Positions 1 to 9,643 of a DNA stretch of 24,645 nucleotides are shown one piece after another. The stretch's first letter is position 1. Every line of letters begins with the position of its first letter. Below the pieces are notes generated by a model. It was not told the DNA's origin, did not search any database, and saw only the letters and a program-made list of their open reading frames with translations. Origin of the DNA: Cochliopodium minus (Eukaryota; Discosea; Himatismenida; Cochliopodiidae); contig JAMYWO010000198.1 in the NCBI GenBank assembly GCA_024220525.1, positions 1-24,645 of the forward strand, in the 5' to 3' direction. A program made the position numbers and the translations under genes.

Positions 1-120
1 AAAATAAAAATAAAAATAAAAATAAAAATAAAAATAAAAATAAAAATAAAAATAAAAATAAAATAAAAATAAAAAAAATAATAAAAAATAATAAAATAAC
101 AAATAGATATAAAAATAAAA
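1..120. repeat. AAAAAT pentamer/hexamer simple repeat at the left edge
   Basis: AAAAT units repeat at least a dozen times from position 1, then decay. It lies inside the PLC intron that begins at 135 and leaves the window. Confidence 0.9.
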
Positions 121-1101
121 AAATTAAATATTTACAAGGTATGTATTGTGAGAACTGTTAATGTAGTAATGAGAAAGCGGATAAGTCATGTCTTGTTTTT
201 GTTGTCTGTTTTCAAGAGGATAAATAGAGTTGTTCTCAGAGTGGATGTATCTCTTGAAACCCTCATAAGACAAAGTGTCGCTCTTGTTGTTGTTTGCCCT
301 GAAGATAAGTTTGACACATTCTTCCACTGTTTTTTCTTCTTTTTGTTCTTTTTGGAGAAAGTTGCGGAATTCTTCTCTTGTCATTTCTTCTCCTTTAGAG
401 TATTGTTTGAACAAACTTCTTACTTCTTTTCTCTGAAAAAAAAAAAGTTAAAATATTTTTCAAAAAAATTATTTGAATAATTTTTAAATAATTTAATTAA
501 AAATAAAATTTAATTAAAAAATTAATTCAAATTTAACAAAATTTATGAATATAAAACTTTAACAATAATTGATAAAAATTAATTTAACTCTTTAAAAATA
601 AATGAATTGAATAAATATTTAGTAAAAAATAAATGATGTTAAAAATAAGTAATGTAGTTTTTACATCAACATAGTTTTTGACAAATTGAACGTACAAAGC
701 AAAAGGAACTTTGTTTTCTTTCTGGTTGAATTCGCTTCCTAATAGCTCCAAGACGTCCCTTTTGTAGATGCTGAGATCAAGTTCGCTGAGAACGAGGATC
801 AACTCATCCACTGTACAGACTGATTTGTTGCCAAGCTTTTTTGACCACATTGAATAGATGTAATCTGCTTCTATATCTATCTTGTTCTTAACTAGATAGA
901 TCACGAAATTCAATGCTCTTATCAAATCTTCTGCTTCATTTGATATTACATCTATGCTTTTTATTATTGATCCTCCGTTCTCATAATAGAGGATGGAGAA
1001 AGAATCTTTCTCTTGCAATTTATTTTTATTAGTGGATGTGTAATTCAGGAATTTCAATGTTGTCCATCCTGGTCTGATCTCAATCAAATGTCCGATGAAT
1101 A
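1..1101 (-). CDS. Phosphoinositide-specific phospholipase C (delta-like), partial, core exons
   Basis: Hydrolyses membrane PIP2 to IP3 and diacylglycerol (family knowledge). Two exons are clear: 1101-665 and 432-136, split by a 232-base intron (664-433). The next intron starts at 135 and runs off the left edge. The first exon begins in the PH domain (EIRPGW, then a TLKF strand) and continues into the EF-hand-like region. The second holds a degenerate EF hand (LFKQYS, then MTREEF) followed by the start of the catalytic X box, [15 protein letters not shown], which includes the first catalytic His and the adjacent Ca-binding Asn. The rest of X, Y and C2 must lie beyond the window. Domain order and spacing match PLC-delta. 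The first exon starts with two bases of a split codon, so an upstream exon exists; the open frame 1813-1396 is the best candidate. Enzyme identity is sure; the 5' structure is inferred. Confidence 0.93.
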
Positions 1102-1342
1102 CTAAGTGAGAAAATATATATCAAATAAAACGAGAATATAATAATTAAAACATAAACAATATTGTATAGACTAATTATTTATATCTTGCTTTTTAATATT
1201 CTGATTAAATAATATTATTTTTAATATTTTGAGTTCAATATTGATGATATTTAGAAGAATTCGAAAGGAGATATTAAATTTGGGATTCGAATCAAGATAA
1301 ATTGAAAGATTATATTGAAATTAGATGTTCTCTATTGAAATA

Positions 1343-1813
1343 TTAAATTTGGAGGATATTTAAATTATATTTTTCTTTGCCTGATTTATTTCCACAAGAC
1401 AAGGTCCCATCAATGTTCAAATCGATGCTTGCTTTGATCCTGTTTTCATTTGTTAACAATTCAATTTCCATTTTGTTCAATAATAGTGCAATATTGAGAT
1501 CATCTTTATTTTTCTGGAGGACACTTGAAGTATTGTTCATTTCTTCTTCAATTACAATTTTTTTTATATAATTTAAAATTATATTGTCATTTGCATCCAA
1601 TCCTTCTATAAAAAACTTCTTTGTAACCACTTCGATTGGTTTGTGGAATTTATAAACCATTTTTTTGAAAGAATCTCCAATCGAATTTGAAATACCAACA
1701 ATTGGTAAAACAAAGAGATTTTTGATACCAGTGATATAAGTTTCAACTTTTCTAGATTTTGATTTTTTTTCCGATTTTCTTTTAATTTTGTTATCTCTAT
1801 TTGATTTTGGCAT
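1343..1813 (-). CDS. Lys-rich open frame, probable 5' exon of the PLC gene
   Basis: An ATG at 1813 in an A-rich context opens a 156-codon frame that stops at 1343. The first 22 residues are very basic (Lys/Arg/Ser-rich), followed by a short hydrophobic stretch (LFVLPIVGI) and a middle I do not recognise. A donor inside the frame (exon end 1396, intron GTGGAA from 1395) joins in phase 1 to the PLC exon at 1101, giving [17 protein letters not shown]. This resembles the PH-domain strands that precede the conserved EIRPG motif of PLC. The donor is weaker than the GTAAAA donors usual here, and the implied intron is 294 bases. Alternatively this is a separate small gene of unknown function reading to its own stop. 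I favour the exon reading only moderately. Confidence 0.5.
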   Translation of the reverse strand: MPKSNRDNKIKRKSEKKSKSRKVETYITGIKNLFVLPIVGISNSIGDSFKKMVYKFHKPIEVVTKKFFIEGLDANDNIILNYIKKIVIEEEMNNTSSVLQKNKDDLNIALLLNKMEIELLTNENRIKASIDLNIDGTLSCGNKSGKEKYNLNILQI

Positions 1814-2022
1814 TTTTTTATTTTATTTAAATTGGAGCTTATTTTTTAACCATCTGGAAGTACAATTCTTGTTTTCGCACATGAAGGATGGAAAAAAAAT
1901 TTTATGAAACAACAAAAAGGAATTTAAATTAAACCTTTAAATATTGAGGGATTTTACAGTTAATGAATGTGTTTCTTTCTCAATCAAAATTTTATAGAAA
2001 AAATTAATTTATAAAAAAAAAA
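1814..2022. promoter_or_regulatory. Divergent intergenic region, probable shared promoter
   Basis: 209 bases separate the ATG of the minus-strand PLC-associated frame from the ATG of the plus-strand unknown gene. Both ATGs follow A-rich runs. A less AT-rich patch lies at about 1850-1893, but I recognise no named element in it. That it is a promoter is inferred from the head-to-head layout only. Confidence 0.4.
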
Positions 2023-2976
2023 ATGCAAGATGTCTTCAAAAATTTAAAGTTAAATGAAAAACAAGCAATTTATTTTGGGGGTTTGAAATTGTGCGATAAA
2101 TGCCACAATATTTATATTTCTAAAATAGAATGTTACTGTGATAATTATCAAAAGGATGATGAAATGATGGAAAAATTGGAGGAATTTCAAGAAATAGATA
2201 ATGATTATCTCAAAAAAATGAGTTTAATGTTCCAAATTCATAAATATGGAAAATCAAATGTAAATTTAATATATGTATCCTCTAAATTTTTATATCAAAA
2301 AAAAAAAAAAATTTAATTTACAGAATAAAAAAGTTTCTCAAATTGCAAAAACTTTTTCCAAAATTGATAAAAGGCTTCTAGTTCAATTTTTGACCCAAAA
2401 TACCTACAAAAAATATGGAATTACATACAAATATACATGCCAATATTACATGAACGACAATCATTTGAGATTAATTACTATTAACGTCAACGTGGATAAT
2501 TGGAGATTGATGGGAGCACAGTTAAACTTTAACCAAGTAGTTGGAACTAAAAAATTTAAATTGGCTTTGTACGACTTGAATTTCACTAAAGTTTGTCAGT
2601 GGAGTGGAACTGACATTGTTATAGGGACTAACGTGATTAAAATTGAACAAGATGTGTTTCTTAAAAAAGGAGGTAAAAAAATCCCTATTTTTTAATAAAA
2701 AAATTAATTTGGAAAAATAAAAAAAAAGTATATTTAATAGCATTTCATGGTGATGCTTCTCTCACACAAAAGTAAAAAAAAAATTTAATAAATTTTTCTT
2801 AATTAATCTTATTGATCTACTTTTTTCTAATCAGATCCAAACCCCCTACACACAGGCCTTTTATTTACTTCTACAGCGAAAATTTGAGAGAAAATGATTT
2901 CCCAAATCAGCTACCTGAACTTTCGACTACTGGATGCGGGAATTATTCAATCTGTTTGATAATGGTCCCTAAATAA
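2023..2976 (+). CDS. Hypothetical protein with a Cys-pair motif, 4 exons
   Basis: Exons 2023-2259, 2324-2672, 2741-2771 and 2835-2976 join in frame into 252 residues ending at TAA (2974-2976). All three introns are GT-AG and very AT-rich; the third exon is only 31 bases. Near residues 24-40 there is C-x2-C followed by C-x-C (LCDKCHNIY, then ECYCDN), which could bind zinc. The middle carries alternating hydrophobic/polar strands with several Trp and Tyr (YTCQYYMN, DNWRLMGAQ, KVCQWSG), suggesting a beta-rich domain; the end is CGNYSICLIMVPK. No signal peptide or membrane helix is seen. I do not recognise the family. The long exon 2 frame and the phase-consistent splicing argue that the gene is real. 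Confidence 0.72.
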
Positions 2977-3289
2977 ATTATTTAGTTAATATTTCTTTCA
3001 TCAAACCTTTTTTTTTCCAAATTCATTTATTTATTAATCTTATCTTGTTATACAAAAAAATGTAATTTCTCTGAAAAACAATATGAATTTTATATTTAAT
3101 ATATCTAGTTGGAAATGTTGGATTTGGAAATCTGATGTAATTGAATATTCTTGTCTTCTCATCAAGACAAAGAAAATCTTTAATTTTAAATTTTATCAAA
3201 TCACAAATAAATTTAAAAATAAAAAAAAATCAAAGAAAAAATTTTCTCTGATTATCATAAAAATACACTTCAGCTCTTAATAATTGAAA
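2977..3289. other. Intergenic region between the unknown gene and the UbiB-family kinase
   Basis: 313 bases without a gene I can support. An open frame of 65 codons on the plus strand (3083-3280) has Lys/Phe/Ile-rich composition typical of translated AT-rich DNA and no recognisable domain. At about 3152-3171 a short hairpin is possible (TTGTCTT pairing with AAGACAA across a six-base loop). It probably holds the 3' UTR of one gene and the promoter and leader of the next. Confidence 0.5.
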
Positions 3290-6200
3290 ATGAAGAATTT
3301 CATCTCCAAATATAAAAATATCTCCAAGAACTTTTTCTCCAACAAAAAAAATTTTTGTACATCTATCGCCAATAATATCAAACAAAAATCTTCCTTCAAA
3401 TTCAGACCCTTTGTGCACACTCCTTTGATTCTTTTGACCGCTGGTGCTTCATTATTTTCATATAATCTTTATATTGATCCGAGTTTTAGAAAAGGTAAAA
3501 CAAAAGAATAAAAGCCATAAATAAATACGAAATAAAATAACTATGTTAAAGTAAGAATATACCATAATCAATATTATCATCAAATAATCAAAATAGTATT
3601 AATTCTTCAAATGATTTTATTCAAATTAATAAAAAAATTTTCAGTTAAAAATTTAATTTTCTATTTCCATCAAACGAATAATTGATTTATAGGATTGGCA
3701 CGTTCATCACATTTCTGGGTGAGAATGTTCCCCATCTATTTATCGTACAGAATTACAGAATTCAAAGTGAGAAATGAGACACCAGAAAATAAAAAGGCAG
3801 AATTCAAAAAACTACACGAACACTACGCTCCTGAGTGCTTGAAATTGGTACATGAGTTAAGAGGTAGTTCCAATCAAAAACTAATTTTTTTTTTATTTAA
3901 ACTTTTTTTTTTTCTGAAGGATTTTATGTAAAGATGGGTCAAGTGATGTCCACAAGATCAGATTTTGCTCCAGAAGAATACATGAAAGGTTTTAATTTTT
4001 TGTTTTAATTTTTTGTTTTATAATTTATAATTTATAATTTACATTTTATTTTATATTTTATATTTTATATTTTATATTTTATATTTTATATTTTATATTT
4101 ATATTTTATGTTTTACATTTTATTTGACATTTTACATTTTATATTTTTCATTTTAATTTTCAAATTTCAAAATTTTAATTTTTATTATTTTTTGATTGAT
4201 TTTTTTGTTTTGAATTCTAATTTTTAAAAACTCAATTTTGATTAAAATTTCAAGTGATGGCCACATTACAAGACAAAGCTCCCCACACTGATATTTCTGT
4301 TATCAAAAAAGTGATTGAAGACAATCTCGGAAAGCCCCTCGAAGAAATTTTTTCCTCCTTTGATGATATTCCATTAGGTAGAATCATCACCATTATCTAC
4401 CATTAAAACTAATTTAAAAAAAATTATTTTTTTTTGTTCAAAATATTTTAGGTTCTGCTTCTATTGGTTGACAAATTTTTTAATCATTTAATAATTCTTT
4501 TTATTTCAAAAATTTTTTTTAAATAGGACAAGTGCATGCTGCAGTTTTAAGAGAAACTGGAGAAAAAGTTGTCATAAAAGTAATAGTTTCAATCACATTT
4601 TATATTTTATTTTTGTTCACTAATTTGTTTTATTTTAATTTATAATTTAATTTATTTTCTTTTTATTTCAATTTAATTAAATTTCTTTTTAATTTTAATT
4701 TTCTCTTTAAAAAAAAAAAGGTTCAGTATCCAGATGTTGAAAACTTGTTCAGATATGACTTTTCTACCACAAGAACTTTCACAAAATTAGCTCAACCAGA
4801 AAGTCTTCCTATGATGGATGAAATGTAAAAAAAAAAAATCAAAAAAAATCATTTTTTAAATTTTTTGTAAAATTTATTTTTATAAAATTTTTTAAATTTT
4901 TTAATTTTTTTTATTTTTTTAATTTTTTTTATTTTTTTTAATTTTTTTATTATAAAAAAAATTTTTTCTCAAAGGGAGAAGCAATTCATGACAGAATTTG
5001 ATTTCATTAGAGAAGCCAAATCTCTTGAAACAATAGGTCATAACATGAGAACTGCTTTCGGTGATATTGCCCATGTACCAAGAGTTCACAGTGTAAATTG
5101 AAAAATGTTTTGTGAATATTTTTTAAATTTTATAATAATTTTATTATTTTAATTTTAATTATTTTAATTTTAATTATTTTAATTTTAATTGTTTGAATTA
5201 TTTTTTAATTTTAATTTTTCATTTTTGTTTCAATTATTTTTTAATTATTATTTATTTTAAACTTTTATTTATTTTAAATTTTCATTTTTTTTAAATTTTC
5301 ATTTATTTTAAATTTTCATTTTTCTGTTAATTTTAAATTTTCTTTAATTTTATTCCTAATTTTATGAATTATTTTTATTTTTAAATTTTTTTTAATTTTT
5401 AAATTTTTCAAAAAGAAATATACCACTTCTAAGACCATTGTAATGGAATATTTGGATGGTGTCAAGTTGTTAGACTCACTCAAAGAACAATATGTCAAAA
5501 TTGCAAAACAAATGGGTAACAAAAAATGGCTACAATAAAAATAAAAACTAAATGAATCAAAATAAAATAAAACAATAAAACAAAAAAATAAAAAAATAAA
5601 AAATAAAAATAAAAAAATAAAAAATAAAAAATAAAAAATAAAAATAAAAAATAAATAAAATATAAAAAATAAATTTAAAAAATAAATAAAATTAATAAAA
5701 AATAAAAAACAAAATTATTTTAAATTATTTTAAAAGGACTGACATTGGAGGAATTGAGAGATTTGAAAATGAAAGAAGTAACCATAAACAAAAAGACAGC
5801 TCCAAAAAAAATATCAAATTTCCAACTAGAGGCCTTCAGATTTTTTTTATGGTGCAAAAGGGCCATTTACAACAGTTTCGCTTTCGCTTTTAACCATTCT
5901 TTCGGATATTTTACTTTTAAAGTAAAAAAATTTTATTTTTCACTTATTTTGTTATTTTTTATTTTTTATTATTTTATTTTTTTATTTTTTATTAATTTTT
6001 TATTTTTTATTTTTTATTTTTATTATCAATTATTTAATTTTATTTAATTTTATAATTTATTTTATTTTTTATTGTTTATTATTTTATTATTTTATTTTTT
6101 ATTTCATTATTTTTTGTTATTTCATTATTTTTTATTATTTCATCAATTTTTATTTTTTATTAAAAGATTAAATACAGTGAAATAGAAATCCCAATAAACC

Positions 6201-7111
6201 ACATCAATTTAATGGACAAATTAATGCACATTCACGGTCACCAAATTTTGATTGATGGGTAAAAAAAATAAAAATAAAAATAAATAAATAAAAAAAAACT
6301 AAAATAATAATAAAATATTAAAAATAAATAAAATATTTTAACAGTGTTTTCAATGGAGATCCTCATCCAGGAAATATTCTTTTGTTGAATAATTCTCCAA
6401 AATTGGGTTTGATTGATTTTGGTAAAAAAAAAATTGAATAAAGAATTAAATTAATAAAGAATTAAATTAAATTATTAAAAAAATTAATTAAATAAAATAA
6501 TTAATAAAAATATTTTTTTTTTTTCGAACAGGACAAACTAAGGTGATGAGTGTGGAAGAAAGGGTTACTTTAGCAAAATTAATAATTGCTTTGGCAGACA
6601 AAAACAAAGAAGAAACAATCAAAATGTTTACTTTGATGGGTAAAAAAAATTCAAAAAAAAATTATATTTTTGAAAAATATCTCTGTTTATTTCTTTATTT
6701 TTTTTTGAAGGATTTAAAAGCAAGAATATGGACCCTTTCGTCGTGGAAAATACTGCAATATTCTTCTATGACAGAGATGGGTAATTTTTTTTTTTTCAAT
6801 TTTTTTTAATTAAATTTTTTATCTTTTTTTTAAAAAAATTTTTTTTTTAAAGAGAATTGATGGGAGATAAAGATATCCAACAATACATGGAATACTTGAA
6901 CAATTTGGACCCAACTGTTTGTTTTCCAGATCAATACTTGATGGCAGGAAGAGTCTCGTTTCTTTTGAGAGGTTTGGGAACTCATTTGCAATACCCCATC
7001 GAGACTTGCCAGATATGGAAGCCAATCGCCCAAGAGTTTCTAAGATTGTACGAAAATAACCAAGCCAAAGAACCCACCATTCACCAACATTATTTTGACA
7101 CCAAAAATTAA
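3290..7111 (+). CDS. ABC1/UbiB/ADCK-family atypical protein kinase, mitochondrial, 15 exons
   Basis: Exons: 3290-3494, 3693-3863, 3920-3988, 4255-4377, 4452-4466, 4527-4579, 4721-4824, 4975-5092, 5416-5515, 5737-5921, 6167-6258, 6345-6421, 6532-6639, 6711-6780, 6853-7111; 582 residues. The start at 3290 gives a Lys/Asn/Phe-rich, acid-free N terminus like a mitochondrial presequence, then a hydrophobic segment near residues 46-62. Family signatures follow in order: KMGQ (about 129-132) in FYVKMGQVMSTRSDFAP, FDDIPLGSASIGQVH (about 185-198), the invariant Lys (VVIK, 212), the EFDFIREA region, GDPHPGN (about 416-422) and DFG (about 436-438). The SASIGQVH loop and the preceding DLGK-like segment resemble ADCK1 more than COQ8, which has an Ala-rich loop. 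UbiB kinases support coenzyme Q or mitochondrial lipid homeostasis; the exact role of ADCK1-like members is less settled. Exon 5 is a 15-base microexon. It converges with the next gene. Confidence 0.95.
4018..4145. repeat. TTTTATA-type short tandem repeat in an intron
   Basis: Within intron 3 of the UbiB-family gene the unit TTTTATA (and TTTTACA variants) repeats many times in a row, clearest at about 4037-4100, with no G or C in its purest part. This is intron expansion by a simple repeat; no function is visible. Confidence 0.85.
5523..5720. repeat. A-rich AAAAAT-type simple repeat in an intron
   Basis: Intron 9 of the UbiB-family gene is nearly all A on the coding strand, as degenerate AAAAAT/AAATA units, whereas introns 3, 7, 8 and 10 of the same gene are T-rich on that strand. 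Confidence 0.8.
5935..6160. repeat. T-rich TTTTTA-type simple repeat in an intron
   Basis: Intron 10 of the UbiB-family gene consists of degenerate TTTTTA/TTTTAT units with almost no G or C. It accounts for the Phe/Tyr-rich frame that can be read across it, which is not coding. Confidence 0.8.
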
Positions 7112-7198
7112 TTTTAAAATTAAAATAAAAAATAAGTTTATTTAAAAAAAAATTATTTTTAAACAAAATCAAAATTTAATTTTTAAAAAGTTTATTTA

Positions 7199-9157
7199 TT
7201 AATTTCCCTCATCTTCTTTTACAACTAGTTCTCCGTTTACAATTTTTTGTACGGGAATTTTGAATGTTTTGGAGAAAGGTTTCACATTTCCCTCTGGGTT
7301 GTGGTCTTTGAAAGAGTTTGTATCTTCAATCAACGAAAAAACAAGATGATCCAAACAACCATCTTTTTTAAAAGATAAAAAAATGAAAAAAAATAATTAA
7401 AAATAACAAATAAAATTAATTTGAAATAAACTTTACCATATTGACTATAAACTTCTCTAAAAATAGATGAAACTACATCAGGTGGACAACCCTAATAAAA
7501 ATTTTTAAAAAATTTTAAAATTAAAAAATGTTTTTTTTTCTACATAGACACCACAAGAAAAGGCCGAAACAACGAGGCAATCATTTTTATTTTGCAAACA
7601 AATGTCAAAAATGGCTCTAATCTTTTTTTCGAGTAATTTTCTCGACAAAGTATCAATAGAAAATCCCCCACTCTTGTTTTCAGAAATAGATGGACTAAAT
7701 GAATTTTAAAAAAAAAAAATAATTTAAAAAATAAATGAAAAAAAAATGATTAAAAAAAAATTTTGAAATAAAAATTAAATTATTTAAAAATAAATTAAAA
7801 AATAAATAAATAAAAAATTAATAAAAAAAGTAACCTTTTAACGCCACAAACACTTAAGACTGATATTTTTTCAGGTTTGTCTAAAAAAGAATAACCCTTT
7901 TCTTCTCCATTTCTGAAAAAAAGGACATCAGGAGAGTACACTCCTCCCACTGTTGGTAAGGGGTAGCTCCAGCTTCTTTGTTGTACTTTGTAAGGGTCCT
8001 CCAAGCATTGAAACATGTTTGAAACTCTATGTAACTTTTTTATTGTGTAAATTTTAAAAAAAAAAATTTAAAAAAAAATTTAAAAATAAAATTATAAATG
8101 AAATAAAAAAATTTTTAAAAAATAAAAAAATATTAAAAAAAAAAATTTTTACATATTCCTCTTGAGAGGAACTTCCTTTTCTCCATCCTCCACCTTTGCA
8201 TCATAAAATGAAAAGTTTAAAAAATAAAAAATAATAAAATATAAAAAATAATAAATAAAAAATAAATTTAAAAATAATTTTAAAAACAAAAATAATAAAT
8301 AAAATAATGAATAAAAAATTGATAAAAAATAATTAATGAACAATAAAATAAAAATAAAAAATAAATTTAAAAACAAAAAGAATGAGTAATGAATATAAAT
8401 ACCTTCATTAGTTGTAGAAGCATTGTTCAGTAGGCAAACACTCTTGTTTTGCTTCGATAGCCAAATGGAAGTTTCCACACAATCTCCCTCTATCACCAAA
8501 ACCTTTGTTTGCTTGTTTTTAGGATGATTGTGGTTGGAGTTTAAGTTGATTTGGTTCTCTGTGATCATTTTGGAGTTTTTGGGTGCTTTCATTAGTTCTT
8601 CTTTGTTTATTGATACACTTTCTATTTCTCCTTTTTCGTTTTTTTTAAAATATTTTCCAAATAGACAGGTGTTCACCTATTAATTTTAAAATTGAATTTG
8701 ATTAAAATTTAATTAAAATTAAAAAACTTTAATATCAAAGATAAACTCTTTTTAATTCAATTTTAAAATTTTTACAGTTGAAATTTGTATTGCTCTTCTC
8801 AGTGCTTTTTTTTTTTTTTTGAATTATTTTATTTCTAAAGTATTTGTTATGAACAAAAAAAAAACCTTTTTTTTTGACAAGATTGTAGTTGTTGGTTTCC
8901 AAAACTCTTTTGAATACCTCTTCATCAAACACATATCTTAAAATCATCAGTTGATTCTTCTCACTCAAAGATTGTTCCAAAAATTCATCTTTCAGAATTT
9001 CTTTGGGGATCAATTTTGATGCAGCTTTGATTCCTTTATTCAAATTAAAAAAATATAGAAATAAAAATCTAATATTTTTATCAGAATATCTATTTATTTT
9101 ACCAAATGGGTATTTTAAAGCTTGTTGATTATTATTTTGTGTATTCTTTTTCTTCAT
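7199..9157 (-). CDS. Microbial-type poly(ADP-ribose) glycohydrolase-like protein, 8 exons
   Basis: Exons (minus): 9157-9103, 9033-8879, 8676-8403, 8193-8153, 8034-7835, 7694-7544, 7491-7437, 7362-7199; 364 residues, TAA stop. The protein matches the TIGR02452/DUF2263 macrodomain family. After an N-terminal helical region comes the ADP-ribose-binding strand LLNNAST (about 152-158), then the catalytic signature GGGWRKGSSSQEE (162-174), which keeps the PARG GGG-x-QEE pattern with the two Glu, then YSPDVLFFRNG, and finally VVSAFSCGVYGCPP (about 283-296), matching the family's glycine-cysteine loop. Such enzymes remove ADP-ribose chains. The 41-base exon 4 holds the catalytic signature, and only correct splicing assembles it. 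The exon 2 donor is the less common GTCAAA. ATG 9157 is chosen because it is preceded by an A-rich leader and gives an in-phase join to exon 2. Its stop is 87 bases from that of the kinase. Confidence 0.9.
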
Positions 9158-9643
9158 TTGCTCAAATTTTTTTTTTTATTAATGGGATTTTTGAACTTAT
9201 AGATAAAAACAGACAATTCAAAGATTTAAAATAATACATTAGTATATTCTTTTTTTTTCATTGATATGGCAATTTATTTGAAATTTTATATATTTAATTA
9301 TAAAAGCTCAGAGCACGAGCATCATCATTATTAAATGCAGTTGACCGTCGTGATAGTTTCATCAAAGCTATTTATAATATAAATATTGAAGAGAGACACT
9401 TTTATTAATAGAAAATGATTTATAAATAATTTTCATTTTTTTTTTTTTAATTTATTTAAAATAAATTGAAATATATTTATTTTTGAGATTATTTTTGAGA
9501 AATAAGAATGATGTGTTTGAAGATAGAGACGATAAATGAAAAAAAGTATTCAATTGCTCCATTTAATATAAATCCATTGTTGACTCAGAGCCTTTTTTTT
9601 GGTTGTTATTTTGAAGAAATAATTAATAATTAAAAATAGAGAT
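9158..9643. other. Divergent intergenic region with an snoRNA-like insert
   Basis: 486 bases lie between the PARG-like ATG (minus) and the phosphatase ATG (plus). Most of it is A/T, but about 9303-9375 is markedly richer in G and C and forms the C/D box snoRNA candidate listed separately. A second less AT-rich stretch (about 9505-9595) ends in GACTCAGAGCC before a run of eight T; I found no RNA family in it. TATAAATA-like sequence lies just upstream of the snoRNA in its own direction. Confidence 0.6.
9300..9376 (-). ncRNA. Candidate C/D box snoRNA guiding large-subunit rRNA 2'-O-methylation
   Basis: Read on the minus strand, a segment of about 75 bases has every part of a C/D snoRNA in order: C box core TGATGA (9364-9359), an antisense guide, a D'-like CTGC (9340-9337), a perfect C' box ATGATGA (9328-9322), and D box CTGA (9311-9308). 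The ends can pair weakly (AGC at 9369-9367 with GCT at 9307-9305, plus further A-U pairs). The guide TCACGACGGTC (9353-9343) is complementary to GACCGTCGTGA. From memory, that string is part of the highly conserved 3' region of eukaryotic large-subunit rRNA (TTTAGACCGTCGTGAGACAG), where known snoRNAs direct methylation. The D' rule would place the modified base in GACCG. I recognise no target for the D-box guide. It lies about 145 bases upstream of the PARG-like gene on the same strand and may share its transcript or stand alone. Confidence 0.75.

Noticed and set aside
1-120. Telomere-like or centromeric tandem repeat
   Set aside because: AAAAAT units lie inside an intron, as at the right edge and in several other introns; no G-rich telomere strand.
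3083-3280. 65-codon plus-strand frame
   Set aside because: Lys/Phe/Ile composition matches translated AT-rich DNA; no domain, and it lies in a probable UTR or promoter.
5745-6047. Hydrophobic tail on the kinase frame suggesting a membrane protein
   Set aside because: The tail is intron 10 read through; splicing at 5921 to 6167 restores the kinase sequence.
9505-9600. Less AT-rich stretch ending in a run of eight T, possibly a Pol III transcript
   Set aside because: No ordered C/D boxes, H/ACA shape or tRNA-like fold could be found; the T run is ordinary for this genome.
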